The notes under the pieces are model-generated. The model was not told the DNA's origin. It was given only the letters and a program-made list of their open reading frames with translations, and did no database searches. Made by a program: the position numbers and the translations under genes. 64,000 nucleotides of DNA from Winogradskyella wichelsiae (GTDB lineage: Bacteria; Bacteroidota; Bacteroidia; Flavobacteriales; Flavobacteriaceae). Below are positions 35,268 to 44,735 of the stretch, piece by piece; the stretch's first letter is position 1; the number at the start of each line of letters is the position of its first letter. The stretch is taken from NCBI RefSeq assembly GCF_013403925.1, contig NZ_JABFDJ010000005.1, positions 186,001-250,000 on the forward strand. Reading direction: 5' to 3'.

Positions 35268-35489
35268 ATGTATTGGACATTAGAATTAGCATCTTATTTA
35301 AGTGATGCACCTTGGCCGGCAACAAAAGATGAGCTTATTGACTACGCAATTAGAACAGGAGCACCATTAGAAGTTGTAGAAAATTTACAAGCGATAGAAG
35401 ATGAAGGAGATTCATATGATTCTATTGAAGAAATTTGGCCAGATTATCCTACTGACGAAGATTACCTCTGGAATGAGGATGAATATTAA
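35268..35489 (+). CDS. DUF2795 domain protein
   Basis: 73 residues from the ATG at 35268; an 18-codon upstream extension begins at the TTG of the -33 element and would lie ahead of the transcription start, so it is rejected. The protein (MYWTLELASYLSDAPWPATK) is the DUF2795 family found in most Flavobacteriia, with a conserved PWPATKDELIDYAIRTGAP core and a strongly acidic tail (DYPTDEDYLWNEDEY). Function unknown. A good terminator follows, so it is a monocistronic unit just ahead of secA. Confidence 0.92.
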   Translation: MYWTLELASYLSDAPWPATKDELIDYAIRTGAPLEVVENLQAIEDEGDSYDSIEEIWPDYPTDEDYLWNEDEY

Positions 35490-35504
35490 CATATAAAATT
35501 ATCA

Positions 35505-35548
35505 CAAAAAAGTCTCTCGCGTTACTATAACTGAGAGACTTTTTTTAT
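35505..35548 (+). terminator. Rho-independent terminator after the DUF2795 gene
   Basis: AAAAAGTCTCTC and GAGAGACTTTTT form a stem around a short loop, followed by a T-tract. Stem and T-run are both strong. The symmetric A/T flanks mean it could also act on the other strand. Confidence 0.85.
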
Positions 35549-35666
35549 TTTCGGATGTATTTTCCGAACTTAACTATCTGTTTCAAAATACAAGCTATAT
35601 TTTAAAACAACGAACTGAAATTAATACTAAGATTGGCCACTGTCAATCCGTTACAAATGATTAAAT

Positions 35667-38600
35667 ATGACTTTTTTAGATAAAGTACTTAAGGTTTTTG
35701 TTGGAGATAAATCCAAACAAGATGTAAGTGCCATTAGACCTATTGTAGAAAAAATAAAAACTTTCGAAAACGCTTTAGAGGCCTTATCGCATGATGAGCT
35801 TAGGGCAAAAACTGCCGAATTTAAAGCTAAGATAGCAGAAGCCAGGCAGCCCTTAAACACTAAAAAAGAAGCCCTTTTAGAAAAAGCTAAGCTTACAGAA
35901 GATATTGATGAGCGTGAAGACATGTATCTTGAAATCGATAAAATCGATGACGAAATTTACGACATTACAGAAGGCGTTTTAAACGACATCTTACCAGAAG
36001 CTTTTGCTGTGGTTAAAGAAACGGCAAAACGTTTTGTTCATAATACACAGATTCCGGTAACTGCAAATGCATTTGACCGTGAGATTTCTGGAGCACACGA
36101 TTATGTCAATCTAGAAGGTGACCAAGCCGTTTGGGAAAACTCTTGGGATGCCGCAGGTAAAGCTATTACTTGGGACATGATCCATTACGATGTTCAGTTA
36201 ATTGGTGGTATTGCTATGCACCAAGGTAAAATTGCAGAGATGCAAACGGGTGAAGGTAAAACTTTGGTCGCTACGCTTCCGGTCTATTTAAATGCTTTAG
36301 CTGGAAAAGGAGTTCACTTAGTCACTGTGAATGACTACTTAGCCAAACGTGATAGTGCTTGGATGGCGCCCATATTTCAGTTTCATGGCATGAGTATCGA
36401 TTGTATCGATTACCACCAACCAAATTCTGATGCCCGTCGTAAAGCTTATAACTCAGATATTACTTACGGAACCAACAACGAATTTGGTTTCGATTACTTA
36501 CGTGATAACATGGCCAATTCGCCAGAAGATCTAGTACAACGTCCACATCACTACGCTATTGTCGATGAGGTCGATTCTGTATTAGTCGATGACGCCCGTA
36601 CACCTTTAATCATTTCTGGTCCAGTACCAAAAGGAGATGAGCACGAGTTTGATGCTTTAAAACCTAAAGTTAATGCTATTGAAGAAGTACAGCGCAAATA
36701 TTTAGTTGGTGTTTTAGCCGAAGCTAAAAAGTTAATTGCTGCAGGCAATACTAAAGAAGGTGGTTTTCAATTATTAAGAGCTTACAGAGGGATTCCTAAA
36801 AATAAAGCCTTAATTAAGTTTTTATCTGAAGAAGGTGTTAAATTATTACTTCAGAAAACGGAAAACTTCTATATGCAAGATAACAATAGAGAAATGCCTA
36901 AAGTAGATGCAGAACTTTATTATGTTATTGACGAAAAAAATAATCAAGTTGAATTAACCGATAAAGGTATCGATTACCTTTCTGGTGAAGACGATCCTGA
37001 TTTCTTTGTGATGCCAGAAATGGGAACTGAAATCGCTAAGATTGAAAACAAAGGCCTTTTATCTGAAGAAGAAGCCAACCTTAAAGAAGATTTATTTAGA
37101 GACTTCAACATTAAGTCCGAACGTATACACACCCTTAACCAACTTTTAAAAGCTTACGCTCTATTCGAAAAAGACAATCAATATGTTGTTATGGACAACA
37201 AAGTGATGATTGTCGATGAGCAAACAGGTCGTATTATGGATGGTCGTCGTTATTCAGACGGCTTACACCAAGCTATTGAAGCTAAAGAAAGTGTTAAGAT
37301 TGAAGCCGCTACGCAAACTTTTGCTACAGTAACCCTTCAAAATTACTTTAGAATGTACCGCAAGCTATCTGGTATGACGGGTACTGCCGTAACAGAAGCA
37401 GGTGAACTTTGGGAAATCTATAAATTAGACGTTGTCGAAATTCCGACCAACAGACCCATCGCTAGAGATGATAGAGACGATTTAGTTTATAAAACAAAAC
37501 GTGAGAAATACAATGCGGTAATTGATGAAGTTGTCAGCTTATCTAATGCAGGCCGCCCTGTACTTATAGGAACCACTAACGTTGAAATCTCAGAGCTTTT
37601 AGGAAAAATGTTAAGCATTCGCAAAATAGATCATAACGTCTTGAACGCGAAACAACACAAAAAAGAAGCCGATATTGTAGCACAAGCAGGTAATGCTGGT
37701 CAGGTTACGATTGCCACCAACATGGCAGGTCGTGGTACCGATATTAAATTAAGTGCCGAAGTTAAAAAAGCAGGTGGTTTAGCTATTGTAGGTACTGAAC
37801 GTCACGATTCACGTCGTGTAGACAGACAGTTACGTGGTAGAGCTGGTCGTCAAGGAGATCCAGGAAGTTCACAATTCTATGTCTCTTTAGAAGATAACTT
37901 GATGCGTTTATTTGGTTCTGAGCGTATTGCTAAGATGATGGACCGCATGGGCTTAAAGGAAGGGGAAGTGATACAACACGGCATGATTTCTAAGTCTATT
38001 GAGCGTGCACAGAAAAAAGTAGAAGAAAACAACTTTGGTGTTCGTAAGCGTTTATTAGAATATGATGATGTTATGAATGCGCAACGTGAAGTTATTTACA
38101 AGCGTCGCCGTAATGCCTTGCATGGAGAACGCCTTAGAGTCGATTTAGCTAACATGATTTTTGATACCTCTGAAGGTATTACTGAAACCAATAAAAATGC
38201 GAATGATTTTAAGAATTTTGAATTTGAATTGATTCGTTACTTCTCAATGGCATCACCTATTACTGAGTCTGAATTCGAGAAAAAGAATCCAACAGAAATC
38301 GCAGGAATCATTTACAAAGCGGCCTTTCAGAATTACCGTGAAAAAATGCAACGTGCTGCAGATTTAGCCTTTCCTGTTATTGAAAATGTATATGATACAC
38401 AACGTGATCGTTTTAAAAGAATTGTAGTCCCTTTTACTGATGGTGTTAAGAACTTACAAGTTGTTACCGATTTAGAAAAAGCATACGAAACTAAAGGTAC
38501 ACAGTTAATTAATGATTTTGAAAAGAACATTACTTTAGCTATCGTTGATGATGCTTGGAAAGTACATTTACGTAAAATGGACGAATTAAAGCAATCTGTT

Positions 38601-39023
38601 CAGTTAGCTGTTCACGAGCAGAAAGATCCTCTATTAATTTACAAATTTGAGTCTTTTGAGTTGTTTAAAGCCATGATTGACCAAGTGAATAAAGATGTTA
38701 TTTCATTCTTATTTAAAGGAGAAATACCTCAAGAAACCGCTAGTACAATTCAAGAAGCAAAACAACAGAAGCAGGAAAAACTGGAAACTCAAAAAGAAGA
38801 GATTCCTAATTTGGATGAGCGTTCTTCTCAAAACAGAGCAGCAGGTTCAGGCGCTTCACAACAACAGCAACAAGTTGTTGAAACGATTGTTAGAGATCAA
38901 CCAAAAATTGGTCGTAATGATAAAGTGACAATTAAGAACGTCATGAGCGGAGAAAGTAAAGACGTTAAATACAAACAAGCCCTTCCTTTATTAGAAAAAG
39001 GAGAGTGGGTTATTGTTGAGTAA
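35667..39023 (+). CDS. secA: Preprotein translocase ATPase SecA
   Basis: 1118 residues, the Sec motor ATPase. MQTGEGKTLVATLPVYL (Walker A, near residue 190), VDEVDSVLVDDARTPLIISG (DEAD region), and the C-terminal motor TNMAGRGTDIKL with RGRAGRQGDPGSSQFY are unmistakable. Longer than E. coli SecA (901) because of insertions around residues 330-460 that are typical of Bacteroidota. The C-terminal zinc-binding CxCxSGx motif is absent; the tail is a Gln-rich linker and a short beta segment ending GEWVIVE. Single-gene unit with its own terminator. Confidence 0.97.
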   Translation: MTFLDKVLKVFVGDKSKQDVSAIRPIVEKIKTFENALEALSHDELRAKTAEFKAKIAEARQPLNTKKEALLEKAKLTEDIDEREDMYLEIDKIDDEIYDITEGVLNDILPEAFAVVKETAKRFVHNTQIPVTANAFDREISGAHDYVNLEGDQAVWENSWDAAGKAITWDMIHYDVQLIGGIAMHQGKIAEMQTGEGKTLVATLPVYLNALAGKGVHLVTVNDYLAKRDSAWMAPIFQFHGMSIDCIDYHQPNSDARRKAYNSDITYGTNNEFGFDYLRDNMANSPEDLVQRPHHYAIVDEVDSVLVDDARTPLIISGPVPKGDEHEFDALKPKVNAIEEVQRKYLVGVLAEAKKLIAAGNTKEGGFQLLRAYRGIPKNKALIKFLSEEGVKLLLQKTENFYMQDNNREMPKVDAELYYVIDEKNNQVELTDKGIDYLSGEDDPDFFVMPEMGTEIAKIENKGLLSEEEANLKEDLFRDFNIKSERIHTLNQLLKAYALFEKDNQYVVMDNKVMIVDEQTGRIMDGRRYSDGLHQAIEAKESVKIEAATQTFATVTLQNYFRMYRKLSGMTGTAVTEAGELWEIYKLDVVEIPTNRPIARDDRDDLVYKTKREKYNAVIDEVVSLSNAGRPVLIGTTNVEISELLGKMLSIRKIDHNVLNAKQHKKEADIVAQAGNAGQVTIATNMAGRGTDIKLSAEVKKAGGLAIVGTERHDSRRVDRQLRGRAGRQGDPGSSQFYVSLEDNLMRLFGSERIAKMMDRMGLKEGEVIQHGMISKSIERAQKKVEENNFGVRKRLLEYDDVMNAQREVIYKRRRNALHGERLRVDLANMIFDTSEGITETNKNANDFKNFEFELIRYFSMASPITESEFEKKNPTEIAGIIYKAAFQNYREKMQRAADLAFPVIENVYDTQRDRFKRIVVPFTDGVKNLQVVTDLEKAYETKGTQLINDFEKNITLAIVDDAWKVHLRKMDELKQSVQLAVHEQKDPLLIYKFESFELFKAMIDQVNKDVISFLFKGEIPQETASTIQEAKQQKQEKLETQKEEIPNLDERSSQNRAAGSGASQQQQQVVETIVRDQPKIGRNDKVTIKNVMSGESKDVKYKQALPLLEKGEWVIVE

Positions 39024-39061
39024 TTCAATTTCTACGACAAGAAAAATCAATAAATAGAATT

Positions 39062-39100
39062 TAAAATCCTGATGTCACCATCAGGATTTTTTTTTTGTTT
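39062..39100 (+). terminator. Rho-independent terminator of secA
   Basis: AAAATCCTGATG and CATCAGGATTTT make a perfect 12-bp stem with a four-base loop, followed by a run of about nine T. It lies 40 bases after the secA stop. Confidence 0.92.
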
Positions 39101-39334
39101 TATACCTAAACGTGCACAACATCGCTTCTCATGAAATTCTCTTTTCGAGATTTTGTATCGAGAAGCCATTACTTCCCTCTAATATATCGCTACCTTTAAT
39201 AAAGCTCCCCCCTATTATGGGGCAATATTTAAGTTTATCAATCAAAACTAAATTCTCCAAGAATATTTAAAATACAGCTTATCTTATAACTTTTGTTTTT
39301 AATTTCGTTATTGTTAATATAACGAATACAAAAT
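39101..39334. other. Spacer with partial palindromic repeat remnant
   Basis: Between secA and the next small gene. Positions 39128-39173 (ATGAAATTCTCTTTTCGAG to TATCGAGAAG) are a right-half relic of the 130-bp palindromic family. The rest is unremarkable AT-rich DNA. Confidence 0.55.
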
Positions 39335-39766
39335 ATGATGAACATTTCAAATCAGAACATTTCAGATTTCGAATTTACACTTTCTTTAGAGATTGCTGGA
39401 AACATAGTAGATCAAAGACATGACCTTACCATAGGTGCTCTCACAATGCTAAAAAAGGAAAAAACTTATGTTATAGATTTCAATCAATCTTATACCACTT
39501 ACATTGAAGCCAGAGATGTTACTGTAATTGAATGCCATTCCCCACAGCAACATTTTGAAATATTGGAAGATGGCACAAGGTATAACGAGGATTTTCCTGA
39601 TTGCAAATTTGACCTTTCTACTACAGAAATGCCTCATGCTGATCATGTTTTATGGCTAGATGGCGAACTGGATGCTGAGATTAAGAGTATGACTTTGACT
39701 GGAAACCTTAATGAAACGTATTCATTTTCATGCAACGTTATTGAATGGAGTGCCTATGCGTCTTAA
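39335..39766 (+). CDS. Uncharacterised small soluble protein
   Basis: 143 residues, acidic (several DE-rich stretches), no signal peptide, membrane segment or cysteine pair pattern. Alternating hydrophobic strands (IGALTMLKKEKTYVIDF, TTYIEARDVTVIEC) suggest a beta-rich fold. I do not recognise the family. It starts ATGATG at 39335; the second ATG is equally possible. Neighbours are secA and repeat arrays, with no functional clue. Coding reality is supported by length and by codon use like its neighbours. Confidence 0.7.
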   Translation: MMNISNQNISDFEFTLSLEIAGNIVDQRHDLTIGALTMLKKEKTYVIDFNQSYTTYIEARDVTVIECHSPQQHFEILEDGTRYNEDFPDCKFDLSTTEMPHADHVLWLDGELDAEIKSMTLTGNLNETYSFSCNVIEWSAYAS

Positions 39767-39779
39767 AAAAACCACTTGG

Positions 39780-39890
39780 TTCTCGATACATTTTTCGCTT
39801 ACTCGAAACACTCGAACTGACGAAATAACACAAATCCAACCTCAACGTCACTTCGAGTGAAATCCTCTTTTTGGGATTTTGTATCGAGAA
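39780..39890. repeat. 111-bp palindromic repeat, unit 1 of the 39.8-kb group
   Basis: Outer arms TTCTCGATAC and GTATCGAGAA are perfect inverse complements; inner arms CACTCGAACTGACG and CGTCACTTCGAGTG pair with one mismatch. Begins 14 bases after the stop of the small gene. No coding potential. Confidence 0.88.
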
Positions 39891-39909
39891 GTATTTAAAG
39901 TAACTAACG

Positions 39910-40021
39910 TTCTCGATACGTTTCTCGCTTAATCAAAACACTCGAACTGACGAAATAACACAAATCCAACCTCAACGTCACTTCGAGTGAAATCACCTTT
40001 TTAGGGATTTTGTATCGAGAA
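39910..40021. repeat. 111-bp palindromic repeat, unit 2
   Basis: Same nested arms as unit 1, start-to-start spacing 130 bases. Linker GTATTTAAAGTAACTAACG is identical to that after unit 2, so the whole 130-bp block was copied in tandem. Confidence 0.88.
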
Positions 40022-40040
40022 GTATTTAAAGTAACTAACG

Positions 40041-40210
40041 TTCTCGATACGTTTCTCGCTTAATCAAAACACTCGAACTAAAAAAGGTATATATATCGGA
40101 CCTCAACGTTACTTTGAGTGAAATCCCTTTTTAGGGGTTTTGTATGGAGAAGTCGTTCAGTTACCAAAGATTTCAATACGCTTCTCATATACTTGAAACG
40201 CTCGAACTGA
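40041..40210. repeat. Unit 3 (decayed) plus a partial fourth unit
   Basis: Outer right arm is GTATGGAGAA and the loop contains an unrelated ATATATATCGG segment; a further half-unit follows at about 40165-40210 (TTTCAATACGCTTCTC, CTCGAACTGATGAG). These copies are older than units 1 and 2. Confidence 0.8.
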
Positions 40211-40324
40211 TGAGCGATTATCACAAATAAAATTCTTAAATTTGTATGTTTATATTCCATATAAAAATTCATGTTTTATCATCCCGACGGCTGCTCTAAA
40301 ACAGTCTTCAATTAATAATTCATT

Positions 40325-42232
40325 ATGAAAAATATCGTCCTAATTATCACCCTTATGTTAAGCAGCACTTTAGTTACCGCACAACAAACAATGACCCCCG
40401 AATTATTATGGCAAGTAGAGCGCTTAAGCGTTATGGGACTCAGTACAGATGCTTCAACTATTTTCTTTACCGTAAAAACGCCTCATATTAAGACCAATGG
40501 TTACAATTCTAAATACTATAGCATGCCTTTTTCTGGTGGTGACATTACTGAAATACAAAAAGAAGAGGTCGCTATAAACGATAAAAATACGTCTCCTGAT
40601 GGTATATATCAATTATTCCATAAAGAAATCGCTATTGAAGCTATCAAAGGTAAAGCTGTTTATAAAGATTTAGAAGAAGCCGATGTTTATATTTTTTCTG
40701 ATTTAGACATTCGTCATTGGGACACCTGGCAAGATGGTCACTACAATCATTTATTTTATAAAAAAGTAAATGAGAGCGATGACGCAGGCCTTGATATTAT
40801 GCCTAATGAACCTTTTCACACCCCGCAACGTCCTTTTGGTGGTGATGAAGATTATATTTGGTCACCTGATAGTAAAGCCATTTACTATGTGAGCAAAAAA
40901 CTAAAAGGTAAAGCTTATGCGACCAGCACTGACACAAATATTTTTAAATACAATTTAGAAAACAAAACGACTGAGAATATTACGGAAGCTAATAAAGGTT
41001 ATGATACAAATCCAGCCTTTTCATCTCAAGGGGCCTTGGCTTGGTTACAAATGAAAACTGATGGTTATGAAAGCGATAAGAATGATATTATTGTTTTAAA
41101 TAATGGCATTAAACAAAATTTAACAGCAAACTGGGACGATTCTGTACGAAGTTTTCTATGGAGTAATGACGGGAAAGCCATCTATTTTACAGCACCTGTG
41201 GATGGCACGATTCAGATTTTTAAAGTGAATTATCCTGATAAAAAACGAATAGCACCTGTTGTAGAACAACTTTCCAACGGTCCATTTGATATTACAGGTA
41301 TTGTTGCACAAAAGGATAACACGCTTTTAGTCACAAGAACTGATATGAACCACGCTGCTGATATTTTTAGTTTCGACTTAAAATCTAAAACTTTCAAACA
41401 GCTTACTAACATCAACAGTGACTTATATGCTAGCGTAGATTTACCAACTGTTGAAAAACGTTACGTTACCACTACAGATGGTAAGCAAATGTTAGTTTGG
41501 GTTATTTTGCCCCCAAATTTTGATGCGACTAAAAAATATCCAACGCTGTTATACGCACAAGGTGGACCACAATCTCCATTATCTCAATTTTATTCTTACC
41601 GTTGGAATTTTCAATTAATGGCATCACAAGGTTATATTGTTGTCGCACCAAACCGTCGTGGCATGCAAGGCCATGGAGTTGAATGGAATGAAGACATCAG
41701 TGAAGATTGGGGTGGCCAAGTGATGGATGATTATTTAGCTGCTATCGATGATTTAGCTAAAGAACCTTACGTGGATAATGATAGATTGGGTGCTATAGGA
41801 GCTAGTTTTGGTGGTTATTCAGTTTTCTATTTAGCAGGAATTCATAACAATCGTTTTAAATCTTTTATAGCACACGATGGTGTTTTTGACACTCGAAGTA
41901 TGTACGGAACGACCGAAGAATTATTCTTTGTCAATCATGATTTTGGTGGCCCATATTGGGATAAAACCAATGAAGCAGCACAGAAAACCTATAATGCGTT
42001 TAACCCTATTACAAAAGTATCTGATTGGAATACTCCCATTTTAATTATTCAGGGAGGAAAAGATTACCGTGTACCTATTGAACAAGGTTTAGGCGCTTAC
42101 CAAGCAGCACAATTATTAGGCTTGAAAAGTAAATTGTTATATTTTCCTGAAGAAAACCACTGGGTTTTAAAACCGCAAAATGCTTTAGTATGGCAACGTG
42201 AGTTTTTTAAATGGTTAGAGGAAACGTTATAA
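40325..42232 (+). CDS. S9 family (prolyl oligopeptidase-type) serine peptidase, secreted
   Basis: 635 residues. Signal peptide at the N-terminus (MKNIVLIITLMLSSTLVTAQ), a beta-propeller of ~370 residues (WD-like repeats such as IWSPDSKAIYYVS), and an alpha/beta hydrolase domain: GGPQSPL oxyanion strand, GASFGGYSVFYLAG nucleophile serine (about residue 500), and near the C-terminus GGKDYRVPIEQ with EENHWVLKP for Asp and His. Related to dipeptidyl/acylaminoacyl peptidases. Monocistronic in a repeat-rich region; probably periplasmic digestion of peptides. Confidence 0.93.
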   Translation: MKNIVLIITLMLSSTLVTAQQTMTPELLWQVERLSVMGLSTDASTIFFTVKTPHIKTNGYNSKYYSMPFSGGDITEIQKEEVAINDKNTSPDGIYQLFHKEIAIEAIKGKAVYKDLEEADVYIFSDLDIRHWDTWQDGHYNHLFYKKVNESDDAGLDIMPNEPFHTPQRPFGGDEDYIWSPDSKAIYYVSKKLKGKAYATSTDTNIFKYNLENKTTENITEANKGYDTNPAFSSQGALAWLQMKTDGYESDKNDIIVLNNGIKQNLTANWDDSVRSFLWSNDGKAIYFTAPVDGTIQIFKVNYPDKKRIAPVVEQLSNGPFDITGIVAQKDNTLLVTRTDMNHAADIFSFDLKSKTFKQLTNINSDLYASVDLPTVEKRYVTTTDGKQMLVWVILPPNFDATKKYPTLLYAQGGPQSPLSQFYSYRWNFQLMASQGYIVVAPNRRGMQGHGVEWNEDISEDWGGQVMDDYLAAIDDLAKEPYVDNDRLGAIGASFGGYSVFYLAGIHNNRFKSFIAHDGVFDTRSMYGTTEELFFVNHDFGGPYWDKTNEAAQKTYNAFNPITKVSDWNTPILIIQGGKDYRVPIEQGLGAYQAAQLLGLKSKLLYFPEENHWVLKPQNALVWQREFFKWLEETL

Positions 42233-42289
42233 TAATTCATATCTTTAAGTACATATAGCATTTATAATAACCACTAATCAATTGGAATA

Positions 42290-42694
42290 ATGAGAAATGT
42301 ATTAGCGACCATTATTGGCTTTATCGCAGCATCACTAGCGGTTTACCTCATCGAAAATCTAATCGGTCATAACCTATTTCCATTACCAGATGGCGCAGAT
42401 CCTTTGAATATGGACTGGCTAAGCAACAACATGAATAAGATTCCTGTAGGCATCAAAATCTGTGTCGTCATCGCCCATTTCGTTGGAGTGCTTATTGGAA
42501 TGTTTGTGGCGGCCAAAATATCTAAAACTCGTATGGTACCAAGTTATATCGTTGGAATGCTAATGCTTGCGGCTACATTTTTTAATATTATTATGTTACC
42601 AAAAGAACTCTGGTTTACACTTTCTGATGGTGGTTTTGCTATTCTTGGTTTTATTATAGGAAAGATTTTATCTGAAAGACAACTAAAAAAGTAA
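42290..42694 (+). CDS. Small four-helix membrane protein, unknown function
   Basis: 134 residues. Four hydrophobic segments (around 4-24, 58-80, 88-108, 113-128), for example IKICVVIAHFVGVLIGMFVAA and GFAILGFIIGKIL. No catalytic motif is recognised. Such proteins are common in Bacteroidota as conserved hypotheticals. It lies 58 bases after the S9 peptidase with no terminator between, so they may be co-transcribed. The stop is followed by the 42.7-kb repeat array. Confidence 0.8.
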   Translation: MRNVLATIIGFIAASLAVYLIENLIGHNLFPLPDGADPLNMDWLSNNMNKIPVGIKICVVIAHFVGVLIGMFVAAKISKTRMVPSYIVGMLMLAATFFNIIMLPKELWFTLSDGGFAILGFIIGKILSERQLKK

Positions 42695-42708
42695 GTTAAT
42701 AAGATAAG

Positions 42709-43209
42709 TTCTCGATACGTTTCTCGCTTACTCGCAACACTCGAACTGACGGGTTAGTATAAAATGAACCTTAACGTCACTTCGAGTGAAATCTCCTTTT
42801 TAGGATTTTGTATCGAGACGTGTTTGTGTAATTGAGGTTCTCGATACGTTACTCGCTTACTCGCAACACTCGAACTGACGGGTTAGTACAAAACGAACTT
42901 TAGCGTCACTTCGAGTGAAATTCTCTTTTTTAGGATTTTGGATTGATAAGTATTTGTTTTAACCAAGGTTCTCGATACGTTACTCGCTTACTCGCAACAC
43001 TCGAACTGACGGGTTAGTATAAAATGAACTTCAGCGTCACTTCGAGTGAAATCCCTTTTTAGGGATTTTGTATCGAGAAGTGTTTGTGTAACTGAGGTTC
43101 TCCATATGTTACTCACTTACTCGCAACACTCGAACTGACGGAAGAGTACAAAATGAACCTTAGCGTCACTTCGAGTGAAATTCTCTTTTTTAGGATTTTG
43201 GATTGAGAA
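42709..43209. repeat. Four tandem palindromic units left of the GIY-YIG gene
   Basis: Units start at 42709, 42838, 42969 and 43098, spaced 129-131 bases. All have TTCTCGATAC-type left arms, CACTCGAACTGACG inner arms and TTCGAGTGAAAT; right arms vary (GTATCGAGAC, GATTGATAAG, GTATCGAGAA, GATTGAGAAG). The last unit ends 3 bases from the GIY-YIG stop codon. Related to the 39.8-kb group but with a different linker (TGTTTGTGTAATTGAG). Confidence 0.9.
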
Positions 43210-43212
43210 GTA

Positions 43213-43506
43213 TTATTTATCAAAATTCTTCTTTGCGAGGTTGGGCAACTTTTCAAAGTCACCGTTAATCAAAGCTTCTTTTTTCACTCTAGACCACTTC
43301 TTTATTTGTTTCTCTGTTTGAATAGCTATATTTATATCTGTAAACTCTGCATAATAAACTAAACTTAAAGGCCTTCTACTACAAGTATAACTGCCCCTGT
43401 GTTTTCCTGTTTTATGCTCTTCTATTCTTTTTGTTAAATTAGATGTAATACCTGTATAATATGAGTCATCTGAGCATTTCAAAATATAGACATAAGATTG
43501 TTTCAT
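43213..43506 (-). CDS. GIY-YIG nuclease family protein (UPF0213/URI-like)
   Basis: 97 residues from the ATG at 43506; an upstream GTG at 43512 is only two codons longer and weaker. SYVYILKCSDDSYYTGITSN contains both halves of the GIY-YIG motif (VYI and YTG), R27 is the catalytic arginine, and E65 (TEKQIKKW) the metal-binding glutamate. Intact single-domain nuclease without a DNA-binding extension. Embedded between palindromic repeats of one family on both sides, with no other gene. Standalone GIY-YIG proteins of this type have poorly known roles. Confidence 0.9.
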   Translation of the reverse strand: MKQSYVYILKCSDDSYYTGITSNLTKRIEEHKTGKHRGSYTCSRRPLSLVYYAEFTDINIAIQTEKQIKKWSRVKKEALINGDFEKLPNLAKKNFDK

Positions 43507-43557
43507 AATCACAAGATAAGAACTTATTACTAAATTTTCCTCTATGTAAAATCAAGG

Positions 43558-43730
43558 TTCTCGATACGTTACTCGCTTACTCGTAATACTCGCACTGACG
43601 GAAGAGTACAAAATGAACCTTAGCGTCACTTCGAGTGAAATCCCCTTTTTAGGGATTTTGTATCGAGAAGTGTTTGTGTAATTGAGGTTCTCGATACGTT
43701 ACTCGCTTACTCGCAACACTCGAACTGACG
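43558..43730. repeat. Palindromic units right of the GIY-YIG gene (one full, one half)
   Basis: A full unit at 43558-43669 and a left half at 43688-43730 that stops just before the stop codon of the LpxR-like gene (43740). Spacing 130 bases. Same orientation as the array on the other side, so the nuclease gene interrupts one tandem array. Confidence 0.88.
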
Positions 43731-43739
43731 CTATGTGAT

Positions 43740-44696
43740 CTAAAACGTAAATCCAATTCTAATCCCTCCCCATTTGGCTGAGGATCCAGTTTCAAATTCT
43801 CTGGTGATGGCAGATCTGGTATATTCAAAATATAGGCTTTTCGTTTTTAATACGAGCCCATAATTGTATTGCGCTGTAAAACGTTCCACTTCTTTTGATG
43901 CAATTGTGTATGGATTATCCGTATTAAATACCCCACCTTGTAAAGTTGCATCGTAACCTATGACACTAATTATCGGTTGTGCGTAAACATAAATCTGAAA
44001 CTTATTTTTAGATTTATCAGTTGTAAATGCTGAATTTAGGATTCCGAAAGTTGTATTAAAACTTAAAGATGCATTTGTAAATAAAGTTCCTAACTGCAAC
44101 GAGGATTGTGCTTGTAAAGCCAGCCATTGCTGGTATTGATAAAGTTGTTTCTCATAATCTATTCGATAGTTGATAACCACATCATTTTTAATTTGGTTAT
44201 CCCAACCACCAGGAATCTTATTTCCTGTAGCTTCATGAATACCGACTTGCATTTCTTTGCCAAAAGCCCCAGGACCAATTAATCCCAAACTCAACGCTTG
44301 TGATACCCTTGTTTTACGCATCGTATTTGTAGCAATCGTAAAGGACTTCAACATTATAGCTGTAGAAAAAGGACGGTCTCCATATTGAATAGCTTCACTT
44401 ACATAATCATTGGGTGTGAAACCAATGTGCTCTAGAGCTAAACCATATTTGGTATGGGCTGCTTTAGATTTGAGGAATAAATAATTTATAGGATTTTTTT
44501 CTAAACTAGGGGAAACTAGTTCTAAATTATATCCTTGAGTGTAGTTCTCGTCTGTAGCTGCAAAATAATCATTATCGTAGTGAAACCGGAAATAGCTTTC
44601 GCTTTCAATATTTCGGTACGACACTGAATGGTCTATTTTCTGAGCCAATAAACCTATGGGTAATAAAAACAAAATACTAATAATAACTACTCTCAT
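43740..44696 (-). CDS. LpxR-like outer-membrane protein (lipid A deacylase family)
   Basis: 318 residues. A signal peptide (RVVIISILFLLPIGLLAQ) and an LpxR/DUF2219 beta-barrel: RFHYDNDYFAATDENYTQGY near residues 37-56 holds the family's conserved Asn, Asp and Gly, and the C-terminus alternates barrel strands ending in GIRIGFTF. LpxR removes 3'-acyloxyacyl chains of lipid A in enterics; many Bacteroidota homologues are known only by similarity. The His/Ser catalytic pair could not be placed with confidence, so activity is uncertain. Confidence 0.82.
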   Translation of the reverse strand: MRVVIISILFLLPIGLLAQKIDHSVSYRNIESESYFRFHYDNDYFAATDENYTQGYNLELVSPSLEKNPINYLFLKSKAAHTKYGLALEHIGFTPNDYVSEAIQYGDRPFSTAIMLKSFTIATNTMRKTRVSQALSLGLIGPGAFGKEMQVGIHEATGNKIPGGWDNQIKNDVVINYRIDYEKQLYQYQQWLALQAQSSLQLGTLFTNASLSFNTTFGILNSAFTTDKSKNKFQIYVYAQPIISVIGYDATLQGGVFNTDNPYTIASKEVERFTAQYNYGLVLKTKSLYFEYTRSAITREFETGSSAKWGGIRIGFTF

Positions 44697-44735
44697 AACA
44701 ACACCTACGAGAATAATAGCGTTGTGGTTTTATTC

